This document shows, one piece after another, positions 52,756 to 61,412 of a DNA stretch of 64,000 nucleotides. The stretch comes from Phycisphaerae bacterium (GTDB taxonomy: Bacteria > Planctomycetota > Phycisphaerae > Sedimentisphaerales > UBA12454): positions 1 to 64,000 of the forward strand of contig JBAZHC010000004.1 of assembly GCA_041652575.1 (NCBI GenBank), written 5' to 3'. The notes beneath the pieces were generated by a model. That model saw only the letters and a program-made list of their open reading frames with translations. It did not search any database and had not been told where the DNA came from. Each line of letters starts with the position of its first letter. Positions within the stretch are counted from its first letter, which is position 1. Position numbers and translations under genes: made by a program.

Positions 52756-53553
52756 ATGAATCCAAAATTGATAATCGTTGGCGCCGCCGGCAGAATGGGC
52801 CGAAGAATCACCGCCCTTGCCGTCGAATCAAAACAATTTGATATAATCAGCACAATTGAAGACAAAAGCTGTCCCGAAATTGGCAAAGATGCGGGAATAT
52901 TGGCCGGCATCGGCCCAATTAATGTCAAAATCAGTTCGGATTTTCCGCCAAAAGCAGACCTCGTTATAGATTTTTCACTGCCCGCAGGCTTTGACGGCTC
53001 GCTCAATTATTGCCTAACAAATAATTGTGCGATTGTGATGGGAACAACGGGTTTATCAGCCGAGCAAATTAAAAAAATTGATGATGCCGCGAAAAAAATT
53101 CCCGTCATTCAGGCGACGAATATGAGCGTCGGAATGAATCTTCTGTTCGAAACCGTCGGGAAGGTCGCTAAAAAACTGGGCGATGAATATGATATTGAAA
53201 TCATCGAAGCTCATCACCGTTTCAAAAAAGATGCGCCAAGCGGTTCCGCGATGACACTGGCCGAAAAAATCGCAGCGGCAACGAATAAAAAAATTCCCGA
53301 TTGTCTCGAAACAGGCAGAAAAGGCAAAGATGTTCTGCGAAAAAAAGGCACAATCGGAATGCAGGCAATCAGATTAGGCGATACGGTCGGCGAACATTCA
53401 GTTATGTTCGGCACTTTAGGCGAAACCGTAACCATTTCGCACAGTGCTCACAGTAGAGATACGTTTGCTGTCGGCGCTGTCAGAGCGGCAGGCTGGCTTA
53501 TAGGGAAAAAACCGGGACGATATTCAATGGCTGACGTACTCGGCCTTAAATAG
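52756..53553 (+). CDS. dapB: 4-hydroxy-tetrahydrodipicolinate reductase
   Basis: 265 residues. Nucleotide-binding GAAGRMGRRITALAVES, VIDFSLPAG, MGTTGLSAEQIKKI, the catalytic/substrate motif EAHHRFKKDAPSGSAMTLAE, and VGEHSVMFGTLGETVTISH. Reduces hydroxy-tetrahydrodipicolinate with NAD(P)H in lysine and meso-diaminopimelate synthesis. Consistent with a peptidoglycan-building cell, as is murA nearby. AAAGGATGAAAA precedes the ATG. Confidence 0.96.
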   Translation: MNPKLIIVGAAGRMGRRITALAVESKQFDIISTIEDKSCPEIGKDAGILAGIGPINVKISSDFPPKADLVIDFSLPAGFDGSLNYCLTNNCAIVMGTTGLSAEQIKKIDDAAKKIPVIQATNMSVGMNLLFETVGKVAKKLGDEYDIEIIEAHHRFKKDAPSGSAMTLAEKIAAATNKKIPDCLETGRKGKDVLRKKGTIGMQAIRLGDTVGEHSVMFGTLGETVTISHSAHSRDTFAVGAVRAAGWLIGKKPGRYSMADVLGLK

Positions 53554-53554
53554 C

Positions 53555-54373
53555 CTAATTGCCCAGCAGCGCAAATGCTATTGTCGAAGCGTTAAAGAAT
53601 ATATGTATGAAAATCGAGCGGACTAACGAGCCGCTCTTTTCATAGGCATAACCCATCGAAACCGACAAAACAAAAATTGCCGGAAAATGCATTACCGGAT
53701 GAAGTACTGCAAAAAGAGCTGAAGCGATAAAGATACTTGCCCAGGGACCATAAGCAATATTTCGCAGATAGCTTTGCAAAAGACCGCGGAAAACAAGCTC
53801 TTCAAAAATCGGCGTCAAAATCGTCGCAAAGAAAATCATCAGAAATCTTAAGCTCCACTGCTGATATTCGAGAATGACAGTCAATCCTTCGTTTCGCTCC
53901 ATCTGGAAATCCGGGCCGACAAAAAATCTACCGAGATGCAGGACAATCAAAAGAGCAATAAACACCAGCGGCCAGGCTGCCGCGAAAATTGCCGCCGCCG
54001 AGGCGATATCGCGAAAGATTCCTTTGAACCGAAGACCGAAACCATACAAACCGTTTTCAAAATATTTTCGCACCGAGAAAATAATAAACACAATAACAAT
54101 CATCTCAATCGCGACGAAAAATGCATAAGTGGCAAGTTTCTGCTGCCAGCCGAGCATTTCCGAAGTAATACTGTCAGCCAGATTCGAAGAAACAACATAA
54201 AGCGACAGCCAGCAGAAAATGACCACAAAAGGCAGGTAATAAGGCATAAAATTACGTCTTTGCTCTACTCTGTCGAGCGCCTTTGTCCCGAACCCAGTCA
54301 TGGCAAGCCACCCGACAAGCAAAACAATGCCTGCCACATTCATAACCGATATAAAAATATAATATCCTGTCAT
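53555..54373 (-). CDS. CPBP-family intramembrane protease (Abi/CAAX type)
   Basis: 272 residues, about eight hydrophobic segments. The CPBP motifs are complete: PIFEELVFRGLLQSYL (EExxxR), FAVLHPVMHFPA (FxxxH) and FIHIFFNASTIAF (HxxxN/H). Members are Rce1-like glutamic proteases; in bacteria roles range from bacteriocin self-immunity to unknown. Convergent with dapB (1-base gap) and divergent from murA. Confidence 0.87.
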   Translation of the reverse strand: MTGYYIFISVMNVAGIVLLVGWLAMTGFGTKALDRVEQRRNFMPYYLPFVVIFCWLSLYVVSSNLADSITSEMLGWQQKLATYAFFVAIEMIVIVFIIFSVRKYFENGLYGFGLRFKGIFRDIASAAAIFAAAWPLVFIALLIVLHLGRFFVGPDFQMERNEGLTVILEYQQWSLRFLMIFFATILTPIFEELVFRGLLQSYLRNIAYGPWASIFIASALFAVLHPVMHFPAIFVLSVSMGYAYEKSGSLVRSIFIHIFFNASTIAFALLGN

Positions 54374-54441
54374 AAAACCCGCCTTACTATTGCATAAACC
54401 GCCTGTTTGTATTAGATTATCTCTTTCTTTTCAAGGAATTA

Positions 54442-55713
54442 ATGGCTATGGATATATTTAAAATCACAGGGCCTGTAAGGCTTGACGGCACAATTACAAT
54501 CGGCGGCTCGAAAAACGCCGCTTTACCGATAATGGCAGCGACAATTCTCGCACCGGGCAAGAGCACCCTGCTCGGCATTCCGAATCTCAGCGATATAGAA
54601 GTAATGTGCAGACTGATGGAAGCTCTCGGCTGCAAAACAGAAAGTGTTAATGGGAAAATCACCATAGACTCGACAGTAATCGACAAACCTTTCGGCGATT
54701 ATGAAATTGTGCGTAAGATGCGTGCCGGCATTTGCATTCTCGGCCCACTGCTCGCCCGATGCGGCAAAGCCGAAGTCTCAATGCCCGGCGGCTGCGCTAT
54801 CGGATACAGGCCTGTAGATATTCATATCAGAGGCCTGCAGGAACTTGGCGCAAAAATCGAACTTAAAAACGGCTACATCGTCGCTCACTCAAACGGCGGT
54901 CTCAAAGGAGCGAATATATTTCTCGGCGGAGCATTCGGCTCAAGCGTACTTGCGACTGCGAATGTACTTTGCGCCGCGGTTCTTGCCAAAGGCAAAACCG
55001 TTATAGAATACGCCGCATGCGAGCCTGAAGTAACCGACCTTGCAAATTACCTTGTGAAAATGGGCGCAAAAATCATCGGCATCGGCTCACCTCAACTGAC
55101 AATCCACGGCGTTAAAGAATTAAAACCAATAGAACACTCCGTCATACCCGACAGGATTGAGGCGGGCACTTTCCTTGCCGCCGCGGCGATAACAAAAGGC
55201 AGATTAAAACTGAAAAACTGCCGGCTCGACCATCTTATGGCGGCCGTTGACAAACTCAGAAGCATGAATGTCGCCATTGAAGAATTCTCTGACGGCTGCG
55301 AAGTTTCATCGAACGGCCACCTCGAAGCGACTGATATCACGACGCTTCCATATCCCGGATTTCCAACAGATTTGCAGGCGCAATTTATGGCTTGTCTGTG
55401 TCTGGCTAAGGGAAACAGCGTAATAACTGAAAAAATTTTTCCGGACAGATTTATGCATGTCGCCGAACTTGGGAGAATGGCCGCGAACCTCAGAAAAGAA
55501 GGGCCGCACGTTATAGTCTGCGGCGTTGAAAAACTTATTGCCGCTCCTGTTATGGCTTCCGACCTGCGGGCGTCTGCCGCTCTTGTCGTTGCCGCTCTGG
55601 CCGCTCACGGCGAAACAATCGTAAACCGCGTCTATCACATTGATAGAGGTTATGAAAGAATAGAGGAAAAGCTCAACGCCGTTGGAGCGAAAATAGAACG
55701 CCAGGCTACTTAA
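54442..55713 (+). CDS. murA: UDP-N-acetylglucosamine 1-carboxyvinyltransferase
   Basis: 423 residues. ITIGGSKNAALPIMAATILA holds the conserved K-N pair, C118 in MPGGCAIGYRPVDIHIRG is the fosfomycin-sensitive cysteine, and the C-terminus DLRASAALVVAALAAHGETI with RGYERIEEKL is typical. First committed step of peptidoglycan synthesis (PEP transfer to UDP-GlcNAc). AAGGA stands four bases before the first ATG and ten before a second (54448). Its stop overlaps the convergent GQ-repeat gene by four bases. Confidence 0.96.
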   Translation: MAMDIFKITGPVRLDGTITIGGSKNAALPIMAATILAPGKSTLLGIPNLSDIEVMCRLMEALGCKTESVNGKITIDSTVIDKPFGDYEIVRKMRAGICILGPLLARCGKAEVSMPGGCAIGYRPVDIHIRGLQELGAKIELKNGYIVAHSNGGLKGANIFLGGAFGSSVLATANVLCAAVLAKGKTVIEYAACEPEVTDLANYLVKMGAKIIGIGSPQLTIHGVKELKPIEHSVIPDRIEAGTFLAAAAITKGRLKLKNCRLDHLMAAVDKLRSMNVAIEEFSDGCEVSSNGHLEATDITTLPYPGFPTDLQAQFMACLCLAKGNSVITEKIFPDRFMHVAELGRMAANLRKEGPHVIVCGVEKLIAAPVMASDLRASAALVVAALAAHGETIVNRVYHIDRGYERIEEKLNAVGAKIERQAT

Positions 55714-56207
55714 AACAGTGTTTTACACCAGTGCCAGAGTGACTTGAAAAAAGTTATAGCCTCATAGTCGCAAGTCGCAGCGCTGAAAACAAATTTGCCC
55801 GCCGCAAATTGCCCGAGTACATAAAAACCTGCCGCAAACTGCCCTATCGCGATTGCTGCCACTGCCGCTTGTCCCGCTGAAAACAATCCGGCGATACTAA
55901 ATTGCCCCAGGGCAAAAATTATGGCGATTGAAAGCTGCCCGATGGCGATAATGCCCACCGAAAGCTGACCAATAGCAATTACGCCGATTGCTTTTCTGCC
56001 GACAGCGATAAACCCCTTTGCCCAGAGTCTTTCGCCTGTTTGAGGATTTATCCCGATTGTGATATGAACCAGCGGAAGAACACCTATTTTCAAATGGCTC
56101 GTGAATTCCCGAAACAGCATCCCGCTTTCATAGAGATATTTGCGCGTTACTCCCCACGTATTTTGAGAAATAACATAATCAGGCTGTTGATTCAGTAAAT
56201 TACCCAT
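55710..56207 (-). CDS. Unknown protein with about six decapeptide GQ repeats
   Basis: 165 residues, not recognised. Residues about 1-70 are an ordinary soluble-looking head (SQNTWGVTRKYLYESGMLFR). From about 80 to 150 the chain is a tandem repeat of roughly ten residues starting GQ(L/F)(S/A): GQLSVGIIAI, GQLSIAIIFAL, GQFSIAGLFSA, GQAAVAAIAI, GQFAAGFYVL, GQFAAGKFVF. The spacing and small/hydrophobic alternation suggest a beta-solenoid or a packed membrane hairpin array; it is too regular for ordinary transmembrane helices. No signal peptide. Convergent with murA. Confidence 0.65.
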   Translation of the reverse strand: MGNLLNQQPDYVISQNTWGVTRKYLYESGMLFREFTSHLKIGVLPLVHITIGINPQTGERLWAKGFIAVGRKAIGVIAIGQLSVGIIAIGQLSIAIIFALGQFSIAGLFSAGQAAVAAIAIGQFAAGFYVLGQFAAGKFVFSAATCDYEAITFFKSLWHWCKTLF

Positions 56208-56455
56208 AATCGCTGCCTCGGACTAAGCCTTTTTCTTACAAGTGCCATACAGATGACACTTGAATCAGTGTTCTGTAGGTTTTTTTAACTTTTATACCGA
56301 TATTATAAGTGAAATTGGCAGCAGAGTCGAGAAAATTTGTTTCTCGAATCAGCCCGTTTGCAGACTGGACGAGCCTGTGAAACGAAACAAATGCTGCATT
56401 TTTAGCCCAGTCGGGCTGCTTAAAGGGGGCCGGCCCGACAGGTTTTTTTAACACA
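56208..56455. other. Intergenic region rich in short palindromes
   Basis: 248 bases between two minus-strand genes. Contains CAAGTG/CACTTG (56238-56261 area), AAATGCTGCATTT, AGCCC-AGTC-GGGCT and GGGCCGGCCC followed by a CAGG-T7 run near 56435-56450. Some of these probably act as the terminator of the exonuclease gene. The 76-codon frame here is not convincing. Confidence 0.35.
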
Positions 56456-57421
56456 CTAATCAACAAGCTTTTTTCTGTAAAGTTTCGAATCGAGCGATTT
56501 TACAAAGCTTGTCCAGTTGGAGTCGCCCGGCTCGCTATCAATCTTGTCGGTTACCTGATTCATTTTAGCGTCTATATTGTCAAGGTAGCTTATCAAAAAC
56601 GCCTCGGCCGTCATAGGCAGTTTCGGCGAACCGAATTCATACTGGCCGTGATGAGAAAGAATTATATGTTCAAGACTTTCGAGAATCTGCCTGTCAATGG
56701 CAACGCCGGTCTTTTCGAGCGCATCCGCTTTTTTCTCGACCATTGTAACAGTCAGCACAATGTGCCCTATCAATTGGCCGCTGTCGGTATATCCGAACGC
56801 CATCCCGTACGAAAGCTCTTCGGTCTTGCCCATATCGTGCAGAAATATCCCCGCCAGCACAAGGTCACTCTGAAGCTGGGGATAAAACGGCATCATCGCC
56901 TTTGCGACATTCAGCATATTATTGGTATGTTCGAGCAGGCCGCCGATATAGCTGTGATGATTCGCGGTTCCGCCCGGTGCTGTACAGAAATTTTTCATCA
57001 GTTCTTTATCTGAAATGAATGCGTTTACGAGCGATTTCAAAAAAGGATTTTTTATTTCGGAAACAATTTTTACAGTATCATCGAACATTTGTTCGATATT
57101 TTTTTCGGTCCTCGGCAGATAATCGTTGATGTCCACCTTCTCGGCGGGCACAGTGGATATACGGTCCCCTACAATCTGCATCGCGTTCTGATAGATTTCG
57201 CTTCTGCCCCTTATATGAGCGAATCCTTCTTTCGGCAGTGAATTATAAAGTTCTTCCGTTGCCTGCCAGATTCTGCCGTTGACTCTGCCGGTCTTATCGC
57301 TGACAAACATCGCGATATACAAATCTCCCCGCGTAGTACTGCGAAGGATAGGCTGACTAATCATATAAACGTCATCGATTGTAGTGCCGGGCTGCAGTTG
57401 TTCTATAAAAATATGCGCCAT
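56456..57421 (-). CDS. YhaM-type 3'-5' exoribonuclease (OB-fold plus HD domain)
   Basis: 321 residues. N-terminal OB-fold (about 15-95; YIAMFVSDKTGRVNGRIW), then an HD phosphohydrolase domain (about 160-300): HHSYIGGLLEHTNNM, GIFLHDMGKTEELSY, IILSHHGQYEFGSPK and SYLDNIDAKMNQ. This order is that of YhaM, a Mn2+-dependent 3'-5' exoribonuclease. Length matches the family (about 310-320). The start follows GGAGATGATATG. Confidence 0.9.
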   Translation of the reverse strand: MAHIFIEQLQPGTTIDDVYMISQPILRSTTRGDLYIAMFVSDKTGRVNGRIWQATEELYNSLPKEGFAHIRGRSEIYQNAMQIVGDRISTVPAEKVDINDYLPRTEKNIEQMFDDTVKIVSEIKNPFLKSLVNAFISDKELMKNFCTAPGGTANHHSYIGGLLEHTNNMLNVAKAMMPFYPQLQSDLVLAGIFLHDMGKTEELSYGMAFGYTDSGQLIGHIVLTVTMVEKKADALEKTGVAIDRQILESLEHIILSHHGQYEFGSPKLPMTAEAFLISYLDNIDAKMNQVTDKIDSEPGDSNWTSFVKSLDSKLYRKKLVD

Positions 57422-57501
57422 ATCATCTCCAAAAAAGGTGAAATTAATATAGCCGGAGTATTGCTATAAGGCAAGTAAAAGATTTGAAATAGAGTTATAG
57501 C

Positions 57502-58389
57502 CTATCTGGCCGGGGTCTGCTGAATCCTCGTGGTGATTTCAGCTATCTGTTCGTTAAGCTTTTTTAATGTTTCCACATTATACTGCTGTGTAGCTGAAAG
57601 GCTTTTTTGGGTCTGTAAAAGTTTTTCTCTTGTCTGCTGAAATTCTGTCTGCAAATCGGCAAAAGCCTTTTGATTTCTCTGTGCTTCCGACTGCCAGTTC
57701 ATACTGTCAAGTTCGTACAGTTTTGCCTTTTGACGAGAGCTTTCATATTCACTTAGAAGATTATTAATATTTGCGTATGCCAGATTGAGTTTTTGCTGCT
57801 GCAGTTTTCTGTCCATGCTCGACCATGTATACGCCGCGATACTTATAACCAGCGCGATAGTCGCAGCTACCGAGACTATCTTCCATGCAGATGTGGTCTT
57901 CACCGCATCGGTAAATTTTCTGCCAGTTGATATTCTGAACTGGCTGATCTCCGGGGCGACCTTATTAACTCTGCTGGTCGCAGCGGCTCGACTTTCCTCC
58001 TGAGCGAAAAAATTCAAATCAGGTATGGCAACAGGTTTGGCAACAATATTTTCCTTATTTACCTGCCGCTCAGAGGGCAAAAGCGGTATCTGAGGCTGAA
58101 AGATTTTATTTACCAGTCCTGAAATCCTCTGGACCTGAGCGGCTGTATCTATCGGCTCGGGCTTATGGTCGTCATCCTGACGTGCGTTCTTGTAAACATC
58201 CAGCGGCAAATCAACTATGTATGTCCTGTCTTTATGTTTTCTAACCTGAACTACACCAAGCTTGGCGCATTCCTGCACAACGCCGGTTGATACTCCCTGA
58301 CTGGTTGCATATTGCTGCACTGTAAGAAGTGATTTTTTTCTGCTGAAAATCGGCCCGCTGAACGAACTTTTTTCACTGTCTGAAGACAT
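57502..58389 (-). CDS. Membrane protein with MerR/excisionase-like N-terminal helix-turn-helix and C-terminal coiled coil
   Basis: 295 residues from ATG 58389, with GGAAAG five bases upstream; the frame also opens at 58404. Residues about 18-65 resemble a winged helix of the MerR/excisionase type (SLLTVQQYATSQGVSTGVVQ, then RKHKDRTYIVDLP). A linker leads to one transmembrane segment (about 172-192, IVSVAATIALVISIAAYTW) and a long coiled coil to the end (about 200-290, heptad-rich TEFQQTREKLLQTQKSLSAT). The HTH would be cytoplasmic and the coiled coil on the other side. Function unknown. The 281 bases upstream (58405-58685) show no gene or clear motif. Confidence 0.65.
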   Translation of the reverse strand: MSSDSEKSSFSGPIFSRKKSLLTVQQYATSQGVSTGVVQECAKLGVVQVRKHKDRTYIVDLPLDVYKNARQDDDHKPEPIDTAAQVQRISGLVNKIFQPQIPLLPSERQVNKENIVAKPVAIPDLNFFAQEESRAAATSRVNKVAPEISQFRISTGRKFTDAVKTTSAWKIVSVAATIALVISIAAYTWSSMDRKLQQQKLNLAYANINNLLSEYESSRQKAKLYELDSMNWQSEAQRNQKAFADLQTEFQQTREKLLQTQKSLSATQQYNVETLKKLNEQIAEITTRIQQTPAR

Positions 58390-58685
58390 AGATTCTTTCC
58401 ACAAAAAAGCCCTAAACTACATATATTTTCGGACTTTTTATGTAAATTCTTGAATTTAAAGGCTTAAAAACCTTTGTCGGTAAAAATTCTTCCTGCCGAT
58501 TTCAAATCAAAACAAACTTTTGCAGGGCGGATATCGCTTTTGTTCCTATAAAATCGCATAATTTCGCTTAAAAACCGGGGTTTGGTATCTGAGACAAGGG
58601 AAAAAGCATCAAAAAGTCCCCTCCATATTGTGCCGATGAAAAGATAAAGGCCTTATGGGGTAAAAATTAAATTTGTGAAGACACT

Positions 58686-59996
58686 ATGAAAGTACTTATT
58701 GCAGAAGATGATACTGCCTCAAGGATTGTCCTGAAAAACCACCTTCAAAAGTGGGGGTATCAGGTTTTTGCGGCAGAGGATGGCAACAAAGCCTGGGAAA
58801 TGATTCAGACCTGCCGGCCGGAAATCGCCCTGGTAGACTGGATGATGCCCGGCATTGACGGTCTTGAACTCTGTAAAAAAATACGTTCTCATACCAAAGA
58901 TAACTACCTTTATATAATTTTTCTGACATCGAAAAATGATAATCAGGATATCGTAACGGCACTGGATACCGGGGCAGATGATTTTCTAAGCAAGCCGTTC
59001 GATAAAAATATACTCTGCAGCAAAATGGCTGTCGGCGTAAGAATCGTCAACTATGAAAACGAAATGAAAATCGCCAGACAAAAGGCCGAAGAAGCCCAGA
59101 TAAAACTTGAAAGGCTTAATCTTCAGCTTGAACTTACGTATAAGAAACTTGTGGACGCCGCACATTCCGCCGGAATGGCGGAAGTCGCCGTTAATGTGCT
59201 GCACAATGTCGGCAACGCGTTAAACAGCGTCAACGTATCGGCAGGCCTCATCAGTGAAAAAATTTCCAAATCAGAAATCACTAACCTCCAGAAACTATCG
59301 AATATGCTCAAGCATATTGATAATCTCGCTGATTTTTTAACGAACGACCCTCAGGGCAGACATGTTCCGGAATATCTTGCCGAGGCAAGCGAACATCTCG
59401 CCTGTCAGCGAAATGAGATTATCGAAAATTTGCGTTCGCTCATAGAAAATGTCGATCATATCAAGGATATTGTCCATACGCAGCAACTCTATACCGGAAT
59501 CGAACACCAGCAGGATTATGTGTCTCTGCCCGAGCTTATCGAAAACGCAATCGAGATAAATAACGCCGGACTTGAAAGAAATAATATTGAGGTCATCCGC
59601 GAGCATGAGGATTTCGGAAAAATCCTTATCGACAAACAGCGGGTTCTCCAAATACTCGTAAGCCTTATTGACAACGCCGAATATGCACTTGCCGAAAGTC
59701 AGAATAAGCCCAGGCTGCTGAAAATTCGTGTCGTCAAACCCGGCCGTCGCAGGGTGAGAATAGAAATTTCTGACAATGGAACCGGCATAAAAGCGGAAAA
59801 TTTGAACAAAATTTTCGAACGGGGCTTTACAACAAAACCATCCGGGCATGGTTTCGGACTGCATAGCTGCCTGCTTGCGGCAAAAGGTATGCAGGGCGCC
59901 ATAACCGTAAAAAGTTCAGGCCAAAATCAGGGGGCAACATTTATATTCGAACTTCCCTTAAAAAAAGCTGAGGTAAAAAATGAAAAATGCAACTGA
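58686..59996 (+). CDS. Response-regulator/histidine-kinase hybrid
   Basis: 436 residues, cytoplasmic. N-terminal receiver domain (1-120) with phosphoacceptor D51 in IALVDWMMPGIDG and K103 in FLSKPF. A coiled coil (about 125-155) leads to a dimerisation helix with H173 in VAVNVLHNVGNALNSVNVSA, the H-box of the kinase class with H-N-x-x-N. A HATPase domain ends the protein (N box LIDNAEYAL, G1 DNGTGIKAENL, G2 GHGFGLH). The receiver-first order indicates an internal relay kinase fed by a separate sensor. It overlaps the HD-GYP gene by 17 bases, so the two form one signalling unit. Confidence 0.9.
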   Translation: MKVLIAEDDTASRIVLKNHLQKWGYQVFAAEDGNKAWEMIQTCRPEIALVDWMMPGIDGLELCKKIRSHTKDNYLYIIFLTSKNDNQDIVTALDTGADDFLSKPFDKNILCSKMAVGVRIVNYENEMKIARQKAEEAQIKLERLNLQLELTYKKLVDAAHSAGMAEVAVNVLHNVGNALNSVNVSAGLISEKISKSEITNLQKLSNMLKHIDNLADFLTNDPQGRHVPEYLAEASEHLACQRNEIIENLRSLIENVDHIKDIVHTQQLYTGIEHQQDYVSLPELIENAIEINNAGLERNNIEVIREHEDFGKILIDKQRVLQILVSLIDNAEYALAESQNKPRLLKIRVVKPGRRRVRIEISDNGTGIKAENLNKIFERGFTTKPSGHGFGLHSCLLAAKGMQGAITVKSSGQNQGATFIFELPLKKAEVKNEKCN

Positions 59997-61164
59997 AATA
60001 AAAAACCGGAGAATTCTCGTAATCGACGACAAAGAATCCATACATGAAGACTTCAGACAGATACTTTCCGATGTTACGCACAATGATTCGCTCGACCGCG
60101 CAAGGACCGCTGTCTTCGGTAAGGAGTCAAACGATTATTCCGTCACCTTCGACGTTGATTGCGCATTTGACGGCCACGAAGGTCTTGAAAAAATCATAGA
60201 GGCCAATCGGCAGGGAAATCCCTACGCCGTGGCTTTTGTCGATATGAGGATGGATTCCAACCTGGACGGCATTGAAACGATAGAAAGGCTGTGGAAAGTT
60301 CAGCCCAAGCTTCAGATTGTTATCTGCACTGCATATTCCGACTATTCCTGGTCGGAGATTATTGACAGGCTCGGCGAAGCAGAAAGATTTTTAATCCTTA
60401 AGAAGCCTTTCGATAATATTGAAGTCCGCCAGATGGCCTGTGCCCTTACGGAAAAATGGGAACTTCTGAACAATCTCGACAGTCTCGTACAGGAAAGAAC
60501 GTCTCAGATTACCGAAACACGCGACATCGCCGTCTTTGTGCTCGCTTCACTGGCCGAATCGAGGGACCCGGAAACCGGCGAACACCTCGAAAGAATAAGA
60601 AGTTACTGTCACATTCTCGCTGAAGAACTGCGAAAAAACAGTCCTTATGCCGAATGGATTGACGACAGATTTATGGAAGACCTTTATCGTTCGAGTCCTC
60701 TGCATGATATCGGCAAAATTGGAATTCCAGACAGTATCCTGCTCAAGCCGGGCACTCTCACTGATGACGAGTTTGAAATAATGAAACAACATTCTCTTAT
60801 CGGCGCCGAGGCTCTCGGCAACACCATAAAAACCGCTACCGGCGCAAGTTTTCTGCAAATGGCCGCCGACATCGCCAGGTATCATCACGAAAGATTTGAC
60901 GGCACCGGTTATCCTGACGGTTTAAAGAGTCAGGAAATTCCTCTTGCCGCGCGTATAGTTGCCCTTGCTGATGTTTACGATGCCCTGACCAGTTCGAGGG
61001 TTTATAAGCCGGCGTTTCGTTCGGAGATTGCTTACACGATGATTAAGGAAGAACGGGGCAAACATTTTGACCCGTTAATCGTTGACGCGTTCCTCGCCAG
61101 ATATGAAGACTTTACGCAGGTACACACTCTGACAGAAGCAGAAAAAGTCGATTCCCTCGTATAA
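59980..61164 (+). CDS. Response regulator with HD-GYP phosphodiesterase domain
   Basis: 394 residues. Receiver domain (about 10-155) with D88 in VAFVDMRMDSNLDG and a long insertion after the first strand. A coiled-coil linker (about 160-190) precedes the HD-GYP domain (about 190-370; SPLHDIGKIGIPDSILLKPG, HHERFDGTGYPDGLKS, IVALADVYDALTSSRVYKP). HD-GYP enzymes hydrolyse cyclic di-GMP; all catalytic residues look present. Likely phosphorylated by the overlapping upstream kinase. Confidence 0.92.
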   Translation: MKNATEIKNRRILVIDDKESIHEDFRQILSDVTHNDSLDRARTAVFGKESNDYSVTFDVDCAFDGHEGLEKIIEANRQGNPYAVAFVDMRMDSNLDGIETIERLWKVQPKLQIVICTAYSDYSWSEIIDRLGEAERFLILKKPFDNIEVRQMACALTEKWELLNNLDSLVQERTSQITETRDIAVFVLASLAESRDPETGEHLERIRSYCHILAEELRKNSPYAEWIDDRFMEDLYRSSPLHDIGKIGIPDSILLKPGTLTDDEFEIMKQHSLIGAEALGNTIKTATGASFLQMAADIARYHHERFDGTGYPDGLKSQEIPLAARIVALADVYDALTSSRVYKPAFRSEIAYTMIKEERGKHFDPLIVDAFLARYEDFTQVHTLTEAEKVDSLV

Positions 61165-61170
61165 CAACTA

Positions 61171-61202
61171 AAACAGGCGCCTTTGAAAAAAGGCGCCTGT
61201 TT
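61171..61202. terminator. Bidirectional terminator
   Basis: AAACAGGCGCCTT and AAGGCGCCTGTTT, a perfect 13-base stem with a six-base loop, seven bases behind the HD-GYP stop. It also faces the minus-strand sugar-transferase gene. Confidence 0.85.
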
Positions 61203-61412
61203 CATTCACTTAGCCCCAAGGGGATTTGAAACCCTTTTGCTAACGGCAGTACACCGGACAATCTCGAACAGCAAACAGATATATGAAGAAATGTATGAAA
61301 TGAAACAGGAACAGGCAGTATAATTAGCAAGCCAAGTACCCTCATCTGTTCAGCACCTGACCATTCAGAGGTCTCATCAGTATAATATATTAGTTTTTTC
61401 GATATTATATTG

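Noticed and set aside
56236..56466. 76-codon minus-strand ORF between the GQ-repeat and YhaM genes
   Set aside because: No ribosome-binding site, overlaps hairpin-rich DNA and the end of the exonuclease gene, no known pattern.
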